From the NCBI RefSeq assembly GCF_000372725.1, contig NW_005200507.1, positions 401,328 through 465,327 on the forward strand: a stretch of DNA of 64,000 nucleotides. The letters run 5' to 3'. Below are positions 9,926-19,549 of this stretch, one piece after another (within the stretch, counting starts at the first letter, position 1; each line of letters opens with the position of its first letter). This DNA is from Emiliania huxleyi CCMP1516. Lineage: Eukaryota; Haptophyta; Isochrysidales; Noelaerhabdaceae. A program made the position numbers and the translations under genes. The notes beneath the pieces were generated by a model. That model had not been told where the DNA came from, did not search any database, and was given only the letters and a program-made list of their open reading frames with translations.

Positions 9926-10513
9926 CGGAACACCGTGGCGGGCGTGGCCATACGCCCGGCCAGCGCAGTGACCAGTGTGATCTTATAAAGTGTTACGAGA
10001 GTGTGCGCGGATGCGAGTGAGTGCGACCCATGCCGCGCGCCGTATTTCAAATTGCACGCATAGAGAGACGGGGCCGGGCGGGCGGGGCCGCGCGCGACGC
10101 GAGAAGAGAGAGCGCGCCCGTCAGCGCGCCCGGACGACCCTCTCCGCTCTCGAGAGAGGCCCGCGCCCGCGGCCGCGGCCCGCGCGGCGCCTGTGCGCGC
10201 CGCGGCGCGCCGTATGCGCGTGCTCCCTCTTGCGAAATCGGGAATGTACGTGGTAAGAGCCACTTCCATGCCACAGACTTAGAGACAACATGGCTCTCAT
10301 GGGAGGATGTGCCAGGATGCTTAGGGAGGACCGCGCATTGCGTGTGTCATCGCTCGGGGCTGGGCCAGGGGAGTACGCACCCTTGCATCGACCGTTTTGC
10401 GGTCGGCGCCATGCTTGAGACGATACTGTGGCTTTCAGCAGTAGCGGCACCGAGGCTCACGCCTGTGCCGCCCTCTGCCGTGGCCCCTGGGAGGGCGGGC
10501 TCTGGGGCGCCCC
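9926..10513. other. intergenic region between convergent membrin and patatin genes
   Basis: No supported gene. Very GC-rich purine/pyrimidine-skewed sequence around 10070-10220 keeps several frames open without recognisable content. It presumably holds the 3' UTRs of both neighbours; no AATAAA was found. Confidence 0.4.
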
Positions 10514-12127
10514 TCAGAGGCGGTTCGCGGCCTTCGCGGCCTCGCCCCTCGTGCACACGCGCGGGGCGGGCGAGGCGCGCGGGCTCGTCCCTCTCGCGCC
10601 GGAGCGCTGGTACTCGCCGCTTGGCGTGCGCTGGAAGGAGGCGCGGAGCGAGCCGCTCTCGTCCACGAGCGACGAGAGGGAGGAGGAGGACCCGTCGAAG
10701 TAGGTTTGCCGGCGCCGGTCGGGCTGGCGCGAGAGGCAGAAGAAGTAGCGCAGCAGCGTCGCGCCGAGCAGGAGCGGCCAGAGCGCGAAGAAGGCGGCCG
10801 CCTGCAGCGAGTGCAGCGCGCGGTAGAAGACGACGTCGCGCAGCGGCCGCTCGTCGCCCTCCGTCTTGCGGCGTCTCGTCTCGAGGAAGGCGATGTACGG
10901 CACCGCCAGCGGAAAGAGCAGCGTCAGCAGCAGCAGGTGCGCCCACCCGCGCAGCAGAAGCCAACGCATCTCCTCGCGGCTCGGCGCAGGCGGCGGCGGA
11001 AGCGCGCCGGCGGGCAGACCGTGCGCCGCCGCCGCGCCGAGCTGCGGCAGCGGCTGGCGCGAGGAGCGGCGGCGCAAGCCGGGCAGGCCCGAGTGCGATC
11101 CGGGCGAGGGCGGCGCCTCCTCCTCGGCGAGCAGCTCGGCCTATTCGAGTTTGATGCGGTGTCACCCCCCGCCGCCGCACCAGCCCCCCCGCGCCCGCGG
11201 CGAGCGGCAGCGCCTCGCCCTCCTCCGTGTGCTCCGCGAGCCACTGGGCCGCGTCGTGGTACCTGCGGCGCGGGGAGGCGCGGCGTGGCGCGGCGCGGCG
11301 AGGGGGCGCGGGCAGGCGCGGAGGCGAGGACGGACGGCGAGGCGGCGGAGCCGGCGCGCGGGGACGGTGTGTGCAGGGTACCCGCACGCGAAGAGCTTCC
11401 AGAGCGTCTCTGGCGGCGGCGGCAGCACGACCCAGTGCAGCGGCACCGGCAGCGGCGGCCGGATGGCGGCGAGCGGGTTTCCGATCCCAGAGACGCGCAC
11501 GAGGGTGTCGGCGCGGTCAAACTGTCGCCACATGAAGAGCACGGACGGCCAGTAGAGCCCGTCAATAAAGTCGCCGCCCGCGTGCAGCATGCTCCCGTCC
11601 GGCGCGTCCTGGCGCGGCACGTGGTATGGCAGCGGGCCCGCCAGGAAGGGGATGTGGCACGAGGCGCGCAGCACTTGCTTGAGGTGCTGCGTCGAGCCAA
11701 AGGCGGAGACCGTCTCGGGCCGCACCGCCGGCTTGAGGGTCCACAGCTGAATGCGCGTTAGCAGCACGCGCAGCCGCCCGTTGGCGCGCTTGTGAGCCGC
11801 CTGCCCGACGAAGCGCTGCAGGGCGCGGTCCGTGCACGGAAACATCCTCCACGGGTTGTACTGGCACTCGCCGTGGCAGGAGATGACAAACGAGGCGAGG
11901 GCGTGGATGTCGATCCCGGTCGCCAGCGCGCCCGCCACCAGCGCGCCGCCAGAGGAGCCCGAAAAGGCGAAGTCGGAGGACGGGCCGCCGCCGCCGCCGC
12001 TGCCGCCGAGCAGTGCCTGCTGGAGGTAATGCGCCACGCCGAGGTGGTACGTGTAGAGCCAGCCAGAGGAGTCGAACGAGAAGGTGATGCGCCGTGGAGG
12101 GTCAAACAGGTCCGAGTCGTCCTCCAT
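10514..12127 (-). CDS. patatin-like phospholipase
   Basis: Patatin-fold lipid acyl hydrolase with a Ser-Asp dyad. Three exons on the minus strand: 12127-11382, 11262-11181, 11140-10514; introns 119 bp and 40 bp, both GT-AG. 484 residues. Seen: the N-terminal SFDSSGWLYTYHLGVAHYL (oxyanion strand region), the nucleophile elbow FSGSSGG (GXSXG) near residue 58, and the catalytic-Asp motif GGDFIDGLYWP near 195. Exon 2 encodes YHDAAQWL. The C-terminal exon has two hydrophobic segments (WAHLLLLTLLFPLAVPYIAF and AAAFFALWPLLLGATLL), so the protein is probably membrane-bound through its tail. The DG motif is the usual D-G-A/G position but reads D-G-L here. The 40-bp intron is unusually small; a different junction that keeps the AELLAEEE frame is possible. 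Confidence 0.8.
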
Positions 12128-12140
12128 CGTCGGCGGCCGG

Positions 12141-12268
12141 CCCTGGGCTGGCGAGTAGAGGCCCCGCCCACCCAGGGTACCCCTCCGAGGCTCTCGAGGG
12201 CTCGCCGCGGCTCTGCTCCAAGAGACCTCGAGAGTGCGTGCGTGTGCCTCTACTCGCCAGGGCCCTGG
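12141..12268. repeat. palindrome-ended repeat, copy 1
   Basis: Begins with GGCGAGTAGAGGC and ends with its reverse complement GCCTCTACTCGCC, enclosing CCCGCCCACCCAGGGTACCCC and CCTCGAGAGTGCGTGCGTGTG. A second copy at 17418-17548 has the same ends and interior in the same orientation. It looks like a short foldback or MITE-type element. Confidence 0.75.
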
Positions 12269-12301
12269 GATGTGAGGCGGTCAGACAAGAAAACGAGGGC
12301 T

Positions 12302-12370
12302 CGCTGGGTGCGCTTCTTAGCTCCCCGGCCCTGGATGTGAGGTTGCCGACTGCACTCCAAGTGCTCCAAG
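12302..12370 (+). repeat. dispersed TAGCTCC/CTCCAAG repeat, copy B
   Basis: Nearly identical to 5097-5167, including GTGCGCTTCTTAGCTCC and GCACTCCAAGTGCTCCAAG. It lies directly after a palindrome-ended repeat. Confidence 0.8.
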
Positions 12371-12531
12371 GCTCATGCGCGTGCTCTTCCTCCTGCTCCG
12401 ATTCGAATCCACTCTTCAAGTGCTCCCAGGTACGACCTGTGTCTCACACACCGCCCCCTCCTCCTCCTCCTCCTCACTCACTCACTCACCGCACCGCCGC
12501 CGACTCGCTCACTCACTCGCTCCGCGCCCAC

Positions 12532-14358
12532 TCACCCCACCCCGACTGCGTCCGCTGCCGCGTCGTGTTGGTGTTGCGCGCGAGGGCGCGGCTGCTCTGC
12601 TGCGCGGCGGTGCTCAATTTCCCTCGCCCGGTCGAGCAGGAGGGGCGGGAGGGCGAGCCGCTCCCGCAGCCACGGCAGCCGCAGCGCCCCGCTGCCGCAC
12701 GAGCCGAACCGCACGCAGGCGGGCTCCACCAGCCCGCCGCTGGGCAGGTCGAGCGCAAAGTTGCGCCCGCCCCGCTGCACAAACCGCACGAGCCCGTCGT
12801 CGCCGCGCTCGTACGAGGGGTACGAGGGCCCGCCCGCCGCCCGCTCGCCACCCGAGCGCGGGGTTGGGACGCCGCCCTCGAGGAGGAGCACCGCGAGCGG
12901 CGGCGAGGCCGCGCCCTCCGTCCCGGAGGTTTGCCCCGCGCCGCTGCAGGCGGTCGGCGGCGCCTCCGCGGGCGGCGGCGGCGCGGCGGGCTCCGTCGGG
13001 TCGGCGGCGCCGAGCGCGCTAAGCGTAGCGGCGAGCCACTCCGCGCCAACCTCCTCCGCCTCCTCGAAGCGCCGCTCGAGCGCCTCGCAGAACCGGGAGC
13101 TGCAGAGCGCCGCTCCGAGGTCGGCCGAGGAGGCGCACCGCCCGTCGGGCGGGAGGAAGGCGGCGGCGGAGGAGGAGAGCGGGCGGAGGAGGACGCACGT
13201 GTCGTCGAGCGCGAGCGCCGCGCGAGGCGGCGGCTCGAGCGGCTCGAGCAGCCCGCCGCACGCTCGCCTCCCGGAGAGGAGCCTGCCGAGTGTGAAGAGC
13301 CGGTCGAGCCGCGCCCACTCCGCCCGGTCCGGCGCCGCGCACGCCGCGAGGTAGTGGGCACGCAGGTGCGACGTCGCCGCGCGCAGCGGCGCCGCGTCGA
13401 CAAACCGCACGTTTGGCAGCGCGGCGAGCCGCACGCTGGCCCGGTCGCCGAGCAGGAGGACGGGCTGCAGCGAGCCGGCCACGCGCAGCACCGCCTCGAG
13501 GTGCGGTGGCGGCGGCCCGCTCGCGCTGTACACTGCGGGAAGCGAGGCGTGCTCGGCCGGCGGGGCCGCGCGCAGCCGGCAGCGCGGCGGCGGCGCGGAG
13601 GCGGGCGCGGGGTCGCCCTCCGTCGTGCGCGCGGCCGAGGCCTCCGCGCACGCCTCGGCGCCGGCGCCCCCTCCAAACACGTACCACCACGCCCGCTCGA
13701 GGAAGTGGCCCTCGGCCGGGTCAGGATGCCACCCCACCTCGGAGCGCAGCGCCTCGTAGTACGCTCGCGGCCTCGCGAGGATCCGGTCGCGCCGCACGGC
13801 AAAGATGCCGCACGAGCAGACGGAAAAGTCGCCCGCCGCGGGAGGGGCGGCGACGTGCGCCTCAAACCAGTCGACAAAGGCACGCCGCCGCCCTCCCCGG
13901 TAGCTGTCTGCCATGAACCACTCGCCCTCCCGGCCGAGGTGGTCGCGGTTCCAGTCGAGGCGCCAGTTGTGGTCCGAAGTGTCGCACGGAAACACCTCGG
14001 TCGGCTCGGAAATGCCCTCTGCGGCGGCCTGCGCGGCGAGGTGGCGCAAAAAGTCGCCCTTGGTGCGGAAGCGGGCGCCGCCCCACCGGGTTCCGAAGGC
14101 GGTCCAGGCGGCGAGGTGGTCGGTGATGTCGGCCTGCGCAAAGACCGTGACGGTCGGCAGGCTCTCGTAGCGGTCGAGGATGTGGCGCAGGTACGCCTCG
14201 CCCTCGCGGCCCACATTGGGGCAGCGCACCTCGGCAAAGCGAGCGCCGCCGCCGCCGCACGGGCCGTCGCCCTTGTTGTAGACGGTGACCGCCGCCGGCT
14301 CGAGCTCAGAGAGCCAGCCGAGCGGCTCGTCGTAGCGCGCGATGACGAACTCGGCCAT
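12532..14358 (-). CDS. DUF3431 domain protein with glycosyltransferase-like C-terminal half
   Basis: Conserved domain of unknown function, probably glycosyltransferase-related. The N-terminal 250 residues match DUF3431: FVIARYDEPLGWL, VTVYNKGDGP, CPNVGREGEAYLRHILDRY, LPTVTVFAQAD, then FSVCSCGIFAVRRDRILARP and HFLERAWWYVFGGG. The C-terminal 350 residues resemble a second Rossmann-like sugar-transferase region (PVLLLGDRASVRLAALPNVRFVD and RLDRLFTLGRLL followed by ALDDTCVLL). 608 residues, single exon as drawn; Ala/Pro-rich stretches near 12950-13000 could hide an in-frame intron. The first 132 codons and about 790 bp upstream are duplicated in inverted orientation at 30382-31550. The ATG at 14358 is the first in frame and is conserved in the duplicate. 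Confidence 0.75.
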   Translation of the reverse strand: MAEFVIARYDEPLGWLSELEPAAVTVYNKGDGPCGGGGARFAEVRCPNVGREGEAYLRHILDRYESLPTVTVFAQADITDHLAAWTAFGTRWGGARFRTKGDFLRHLAAQAAAEGISEPTEVFPCDTSDHNWRLDWNRDHLGREGEWFMADSYRGGRRRAFVDWFEAHVAAPPAAGDFSVCSCGIFAVRRDRILARPRAYYEALRSEVGWHPDPAEGHFLERAWWYVFGGGAGAEACAEASAARTTEGDPAPASAPPPRCRLRAAPPAEHASLPAVYSASGPPPPHLEAVLRVAGSLQPVLLLGDRASVRLAALPNVRFVDAAPLRAATSHLRAHYLAACAAPDRAEWARLDRLFTLGRLLSGRRACGGLLEPLEPPPRAALALDDTCVLLRPLSSSAAAFLPPDGRCASSADLGAALCSSRFCEALERRFEEAEEVGAEWLAATLSALGAADPTEPAAPPPPAEAPPTACSGAGQTSGTEGAASPPLAVLLLEGGVPTPRSGGERAAGGPSYPSYERGDDGLVRFVQRGGRNFALDLPSGGLVEPACVRFGSCGSGALRLPWLRERLALPPLLLDRAREIEHRRAAEQPRPRAQHQHDAAADAVGVG

Positions 14359-15042
14359 TCGGCGGCCGAGCTAAGAGCGCACAAACGGCCTCGAGCGTGA
14401 GCCGCGCAAGGGGCCCGCCAGCGGCGCCCGCGAGCTGTTTGTGCCTCTATTTAGAATTTCCGCTAACTGTCGTGCCAATACCAACCCTCCTTGGCGAGGT
14501 GGCACGAAGGTTGCAGCGAGAATCGGCGAGAGACTGCGAAGAGAGATAGGAAGAGGCGGTTAAAATCCCTGTGTGGTGGCGGCGTGCCGTCCTCCCATCC
14601 CTCCCTTGGGTTGTCTGTTTTCTTTCTTTCTTTCTAACCCTCCTTGGGTTGTCTGTTTTCTTTCTTTTCTTTTCTGCCTTGGCTTCTCTGTTTTCTTTCT
14701 TTCTTTCGACCAATCGCAAAAACAAAACAATCGCTACTGCGAGCGCACAATAGGTGTGTGAGCTCCACAAGCGTGCCAAAAGAGAACTGCTGTGCGCGGT
14801 ATCGGCTGTCATGGAGTATCATACTCGACTTCACTTGCTGTATTACTATGAAAGTTCCGCCGTTCTGAGCAACTTCCTTGGGATCAACTTCCTTGGGATC
14901 CTCCTCCTCCCACCGTGCGCCGTGCCACACCACTCCTCGCCATTCATACGTCAGAGCCCGCTACCTCCCCCCCCTCTCTCTCTCTCTCACTCTCACTCTC
15001 TCTCTCTCGCTCGCTCGCTCGCTCGCTCGCTCGCTCGCTCGC

Positions 15043-15124
<82 letters not shown>

Positions 15125-15148
15125 CCCTTTTACGACACATTTCGGCGA
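13963..15148 (-). repeat. left copy of a 1.2-kb inverted duplication
   Basis: Reverse-complement match to 30382-31550, nearly identical apart from microsatellite length and a few substitutions. It covers the 5' coding part of the DUF3431 gene, its upstream region, and a CT/CTCG microsatellite. The boundaries are CCAGTTGTGG at 13963 and TTTCGGCGA at 15148. The distance from the ATG to the coding-side boundary is 395 bp in both copies. Confidence 0.9.
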
Positions 15149-15177
15149 TCTCTCTAACTCACTCACTCTCTCGCTCC

Positions 15178-15248
<71 letters not shown>

Positions 15249-15249
15249 C
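14978..15249. repeat. CT / CTCG / GT microsatellites
   Basis: (CTCG)n at about 15008-15055, (CT)n to 15121, a short unique stretch, then (CT)n from 15182 and (GT)n to 15248. Leu/Ser and Arg/Glu frames over this tract are artefacts of the repeat. Confidence 0.9.
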
Positions 15250-16545
15250 TTTCGGGGGAACCCTTGAGCGTCTTGACAGAGTCGCGCCCTTCCCACTCGC
15301 GCCTCCGCCAGCCGCGGGTGCGCCTCGGGAGTGGGCGCCTCTCTAAAAATCAAACCCACGACCCCGTGACGCGGCCCGTGCGCCATACGGCTTAAGATGC
15401 AGCACACAAGAGGGTTTGTCCAGCAGAGCCTCGCGAATACTTGATTTTGCACGGTCGGATTTTTCCGCGCCTCGAAATTCGTAACAATCGCCTCGCCGCT
15501 CCACAATGCCTTTCTCCGTTGCCTCCCGCCGCGCGGCGCCATCGTCCTCGATCCAGTGCCGGCCTGTGACAAGCTTGGCAGCTCGCGGATCGACGATCGC
15601 CACGAGCTGCTGCCTGGCGACCGCCGCTCGCCTTCGACGACAGTCGTAACAATCGGCGGTGAGCGGCACCTCCTTGGCCCAGCACCGGTGTTATCACGTC
15701 TCAGCTGCTTCATTGCCATGTCCAGTTATGGCGGAGACGCGCTGATAGCATTCCTGTGCACGCAGTTGGACCAGCATGGCCATCGGGTGCGTGGCGCAAA
15801 AAGACCTGTTTGCGCTGTCTTCGATATCAGCGGCTACATGCGCTGCTGCGCGTACCTTTGACGCACACATGTTGATCACATCCATATACCTCACTAACAT
15901 ACAGCTGGCGAGCCTTGCATCCCTCGTCTGGCCATGCTGTGCATCATCTCACCGTATGCAGCCGTATATACGCCCACGGTGCTCACAGGGTCGGGCGTCA
16001 CGGTGCTCGTGGCAAGCATCTCCGTCACTCTTGTGACTTGTGGGCTTGGTGGTGTTGCCTCCGGTGCTACTGCTGGCTAGGGTGCCAATGGCGCGACGGG
16101 AGGCGGCCATTGGCGCCACTACAGCAACGATTGTTAGGCCGTGGAAAAATCCGGAATTCGTGCCCCGAACCGGCCGACACGTGGCCGCATATATGTGTAT
16201 ATACCACGTCCGTATGGGCTGCACAAGCCAAACCACGCTCATCACAGCTTGCCACAGTGTGGCCCCTGGCAGGGGTAAGCCATATTCTTGGTGTACCAGC
16301 TCACAGGAGGGCCGCTTGAACACGATTGTTACACGCCGTGGAAAATCAAGTATCCGCGCGAGATAGGGCGTCACGAATCAGGCGAATCGGGAATCGGAAT
16401 AAAGAAAATGCACAAGATCTGAGATGAGCAAGAACGCGCTGACACAAGGCGTCGAATAGGAACGAGCCATGGACATCCTCTTACGTAGTGACTGGGATCG
16501 ACATGTGTAGTAGACATATGCAAGACCAACGCGTGCATCAGCGGC
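15249..16545. other. long intergenic region
   Basis: No convincing gene. A 108-codon minus frame at 15343-15669 (IVDPRAAKLVTGRHWIEDDG) has ordinary-looking composition but no ATG and no recognised match. 15700-16400 has lower GC, with short open frames in all phases. Confidence 0.35.
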
Positions 16546-17178
16546 TCACGCCTTGGAGATCCCCAGCCGCCGCGCCATGGGCGTTGTCGGCCAGAGATTT
16601 TGGAGGCACCAGCCGATACAGAAGGTCGGCACCACGTCGGTGAAAGGCAGGATCTCCTCCAGGAAGCCGAAGCCGCTCACGAGAGGGCTCTTGAAGAGGG
16701 CCCAGAGGAGACCCGCCTCTGCGGGCGCAAACGCGACGTCGGTGAGCTCGCCGAGGACAGGAACAAGTTCCGAGGCGTCGCCGGCCAAGTCGAGAGCGAC
16801 GCAGCCCGCGAGCTTCGCCCAAGCCAGCCCGTCGATCCGGTCCGTGTCTGGCTTGAGCTCTGTCGCCACGCGATTGCCGAGCTCGTCCATCACCGGCTTC
16901 TCGAACCGGTAGCGAACCTCGCTGATGATGTAGCGAGTGCCGATCGCCACGAGGATGGAGATCAGAAGCGCGTGGCTCGACTGGAAGGACTCGAGCGTGG
17001 CGAGGAGGCCTCCGCCGCCGTCGTCGGCAAGCGCCACCGGGGCTGGCGCCCGTGCGGTGCGACGAAGCATGGGAGGGACGGCGGTGCGAAGCACGGGAGA
17101 GACGGCGGCGGTGCGAAGGCGAGGTGAGGACCCACCGACGATAGCTGAGCTGGTGGTCAGGAGGAGGAGAGGATGCAT
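16546..17178 (-). CDS. plastid-type membrane protein of unknown function
   Basis: Not named with confidence. 210 residues from ATG at 17178. The first 15 residues (MHPLLLLTTSSAIVG) look like a signal peptide, followed by a Ser/Thr/Arg-rich, acid-poor stretch to about residue 50: the bipartite pattern of secondary-plastid targeting. The mature part has LLISILVAIGTRYIISEVRY, then the conserved-looking ELVPVLGELTDVAFAPAEAG, GFGFLEEILPFTDVVPTFCIGW and a final NLWP. I recall EE-LPFTD-PT as a motif of small membrane proteins in plastid lineages and bacteria, but give no name. The frame extends upstream of the ATG into repeat sequence, which supports the chosen start. Confidence 0.65.
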   Translation of the reverse strand: MHPLLLLTTSSAIVGGSSPRLRTAAVSPVLRTAVPPMLRRTARAPAPVALADDGGGGLLATLESFQSSHALLISILVAIGTRYIISEVRYRFEKPVMDELGNRVATELKPDTDRIDGLAWAKLAGCVALDLAGDASELVPVLGELTDVAFAPAEAGLLWALFKSPLVSGFGFLEEILPFTDVVPTFCIGWCLQNLWPTTPMARRLGISKA

Positions 17179-17276
17179 CCGGGCCGGGCCAGGCGCTACG
17201 AACACAACTCCGGGCCCTTCCTTCGCTGCCTTCGCGCTAACCACAGGTGGTTCGGCTCCCACCCAGCTTTGGTCGC

Positions 17277-17345
17277 CCCCGCAGGGTTCCAACTTTTTCC
17301 GGGGTGTGGTATGGTATCCAACCCAAAGGGGGGGTCTTAATCCTG
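17277..17345 (-). repeat. dispersed GGTTCCAACTTTTTCC repeat, copy 1
   Basis: GGGTTCCAACTTTTTCCGGG followed by GTGTGGTATGGTATCC is matched in reverse complement at about 54290-54330, next to the terminal-inverted-repeat element. It lies just 5' of the plastid-type gene start. Confidence 0.7.
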
Positions 17346-17417
17346 CCCGGTAGGGAAAGGCATCACCACACAGGCGACAGAGACATTTCTCATTTGCACC
17401 CGCTCGCCCGCCCCCCG

Positions 17418-17548
17418 CCCTGGCGAGTAGAGGCCCCGCCCACCCAGGGTACCCCTCTCGAGGGACCCACTGGGTAGGCTCTTTCGAGGTCTCGCCGGGG
17501 CTCCGCTCCAAGAAACCTCGAGAGTGCGTGCGTGTGCCTCTACTCGCC
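17418..17548. repeat. palindrome-ended repeat, copy 2
   Basis: Same ends and interior as 12141-12268, including GGCGAGTAGAGGCCCCGCC and GTGCGTGCGTGTGCCTCTAC. It differs by a short internal insertion around CCCACTGGGTAGG. Confidence 0.75.
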
Positions 17549-17552
17549 CGCC

Positions 17553-18428
17553 CCACGCCGACCCCACCGCTCGCGCGCGTGTCCTCCGCCCGCAGGCCGC
17601 AGCATCCGCGTCCGTCCGCTCGCATGTCGCAACTCCCCGCTCTGTCGCTGTCTATCTCTCGTCTCTCTCAGTCTCACTCACGCGTGCGTCGTGCTCGCGA
17701 AACCTGTGGCTCCTGCACTCCGGGCATCTCTGCCGCGCGGCCACATCTCTAGATAGACACACCACGGGGGCGCCCCGCACCCAGCAGCTCGAGCCCCGAC
17801 TCGATGTATCGCACTGGCCCGGAGGCGGGCAGACAGAAGCCGCGCGACGAACAAGGCACGGGAAGCCGTGGACCTCGCACCACTGCCACCAGCCACAGAA
17901 TGGCGAAGCTCGCGACCGACGGCTCCCTGCGCCGCGCACGGCCACGCACTTCATCTCGTCGTGTGGACGGCTGCCATCGAGAACCGGCGCCCAATTGTCG
18001 CAGCGACCTTCATATGCCACCTCGCGGTCTTCCCACTCTCGTCGTTCTCTCTCCTGCCGGTGCCGCTTCATCCTCTGACTCATCGCTCTCCTCGGCCTCA
18101 TTCCTACATTCCGCGACGGCGCCGTTGCCTGCCGATCCCTTGCTCTCGCGGCTCTTTCTCGCCTCTCGGCGTGCTCTCCGCTCTCCTCGCAAAAGAAATA
18201 ATCACAAACGGCCACCTCTACTGTTTGTTGTTAGGATTTGTGTGTATGGAGTTGGGTTAAAAGGAACAGACAGACAGGTTCCGCTCTCCTTCCTCGCAGC
18301 GTATAGATAGATAGACCGTAGTTCGGCCGCTCGAGTTTATCGAGCTCAGTCTCCGCAAGGACCACTCTTCTGACTCCCACTCCGGTCATTTGCCGCAAAG
18401 TTTGATCCACTCTCGGCTTACTTTTCTC
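17553..18428. other. repeat-derived region with a degenerate AT-hook repeat
   Basis: No supported gene. About 18005-18370 is a diverged copy of the family seen at 45230-45700 and 55930-56260: on the minus strand it still reads a C-terminal GERTTRVGRPRGG but lacks an intact frame upstream. 17640-18000 is unassigned. Confidence 0.5.
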
Positions 18429-18480
18429 TTGGAGCACTTGGAGTGCAGTCATCCAACCTCCCATCCAGGGCCGGGCTAGG
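18429..18480 (-). repeat. dispersed TAGCTCC/CTCCAAG repeat, copy C
   Basis: Reads TTGGAGCACTTGGAGTGCAG then CCATCCAGGGCCGGG on the + strand, the reverse complement of copies A and B. It ends about 47 bp before the glycosyltransferase ATG. Confidence 0.75.
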
Positions 18481-18526
18481 GGCGGCGGTTAGCTCTTTTC
18501 TCAGGTCTTGTGGCGTTAGGGCGTGC

Positions 18527-19549
18527 ATGATCATCCTCATCCTCTTCTTGGTCGCCGCCGTGCGCCGTCGCCGACACAAGCTTCGACTGTCCCCCATACC
18601 GGAGCACCTCCTCGTAAACGAACGTTGCAACCTCCTCTCCAACGACACGACAGGCTGTGCGAACGCCGTTCAAGCCCAGTACGCGAGGGAGAGGATGCGA
18701 TCGCCGCTGCTGAGAGGGATGAAGGCCATCGCATGGGATGACGGAATGTGTTTCGACGGCATCTCTCGCGTCCACTCGGCTGCTCTTGCTCGGGCCATTC
18801 GCCACGAGGGAAATGGCATGTACAAGAGTGATGCGTGTCGGCTGGCGCAGCTCGCGGAACACGGCGGATACTACCTCGACAATGACGTGGTGCCTCACAT
18901 CGACGTTCGCGAGCTCGGAGCTGCGAGGGTGGGCTGTGCCTCGCATCCATCCTTCATAGCCGTACGTCAATCTTGGGAGCCAGTGCAGTTCCTAAACGCC
19001 TTCGTTGCAGCGACTCCACGTCACCCTATCATCATGCGCGCGCTCAACCTCACCGCGCGCTTCTACAATGTGGACACGCCCCCCGAGCGAGGCGGGCTGG
19101 ACGGCGGTCTGCGAGGTGCGAGGCGGGGCGGCAGCTATCTCGGAGACCGCGATGCCGCCGGTCCTCTCAAGCGGCGGCTGCACGGCCGACGCTTGTTCTG
19201 GATGGGGCCGCTGACGCTACGGGTGGCCTACGGCGCGTCGCGCGTCCCCCCCCCCCCCCCCACACCAACACACTTACTCCAATCCTCTTGTCTTACAGAG
19301 TGGTGGGTCGGACGTTCGATGGGAAACCTGCCTTACACGGACCCGGGGTCTACCGCTTGCGACGCGTTGCTCCTTTGGGAGCACAGGCCGCGACAGAGAA
19401 TGTTGGACTGCGCCCAAGGCCCGCTCGCGGCGGTGCTGTGCCACGCGACGCGTCCAAGGACGTGGTGGCGATCCACAGCCGTCCAGCAATGTGTTGAAGG
19501 AGAGCGTTGCCCGCGTTCAATCATGTCGTCGCGGTGCCAGGGTTGCTGA
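18527..19549 (+). CDS. GT32-like type II glycosyltransferase
   Basis: Probable Golgi glycosyltransferase of the DXD sugar-binding (Och1/GT32) class. ATG at 18527 opens a short signal-anchor (MIILILFLVAAV) followed by RRRRHK, a classic type II topology. The catalytic core is SDACRLAQLAEHGGYYLDND, where DND is the DXD metal/nucleotide-sugar site, preceded by a helix ending KSD as in the family. Later comes FWMGPLTL, the usual T/M-GP turn. A C tract followed by CTTGTCTTACAG at 19249-19298 looks like an intron 3' end, so about 19223-19298 is probably spliced out and the C-terminus shown is uncertain; frame 2 after the acceptor is an alternative. The start lies next to a dispersed repeat. Confidence 0.7.
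   Translation: MIILILFLVAAVRRRRHKLRLSPIPEHLLVNERCNLLSNDTTGCANAVQAQYARERMRSPLLRGMKAIAWDDGMCFDGISRVHSAALARAIRHEGNGMYKSDACRLAQLAEHGGYYLDNDVVPHIDVRELGAARVGCASHPSFIAVRQSWEPVQFLNAFVAATPRHPIIMRALNLTARFYNVDTPPERGGLDGGLRGARRGGSYLGDRDAAGPLKRRLHGRRLFWMGPLTLRVAYGASRVPPPPPTPTHLLQSSCLTEWWVGRSMGNLPYTDPGSTACDALLLWEHRPRQRMLDCAQGPLAAVLCHATRPRTWWRSTAVQQCVEGERCPRSIMSSRCQGC

Noticed and set aside
10021..11387. Long Arg/Ala-rich frames on both strands around the patatin C-terminus
   Set aside because: Extreme composition and no signature; the spliced patatin model explains the minus strand.
12390..12430. Possible tRNA T-loop (GATTCGAATCC)
   Set aside because: No acceptor, D-arm or anticodon arm could be paired around it.
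14754..15395. Ser/Leu-repeat protein frames over the microsatellites
   Set aside because: Translations of (CT)n and (CTCG)n only; the same pattern appears antisense and in the inverted copy.
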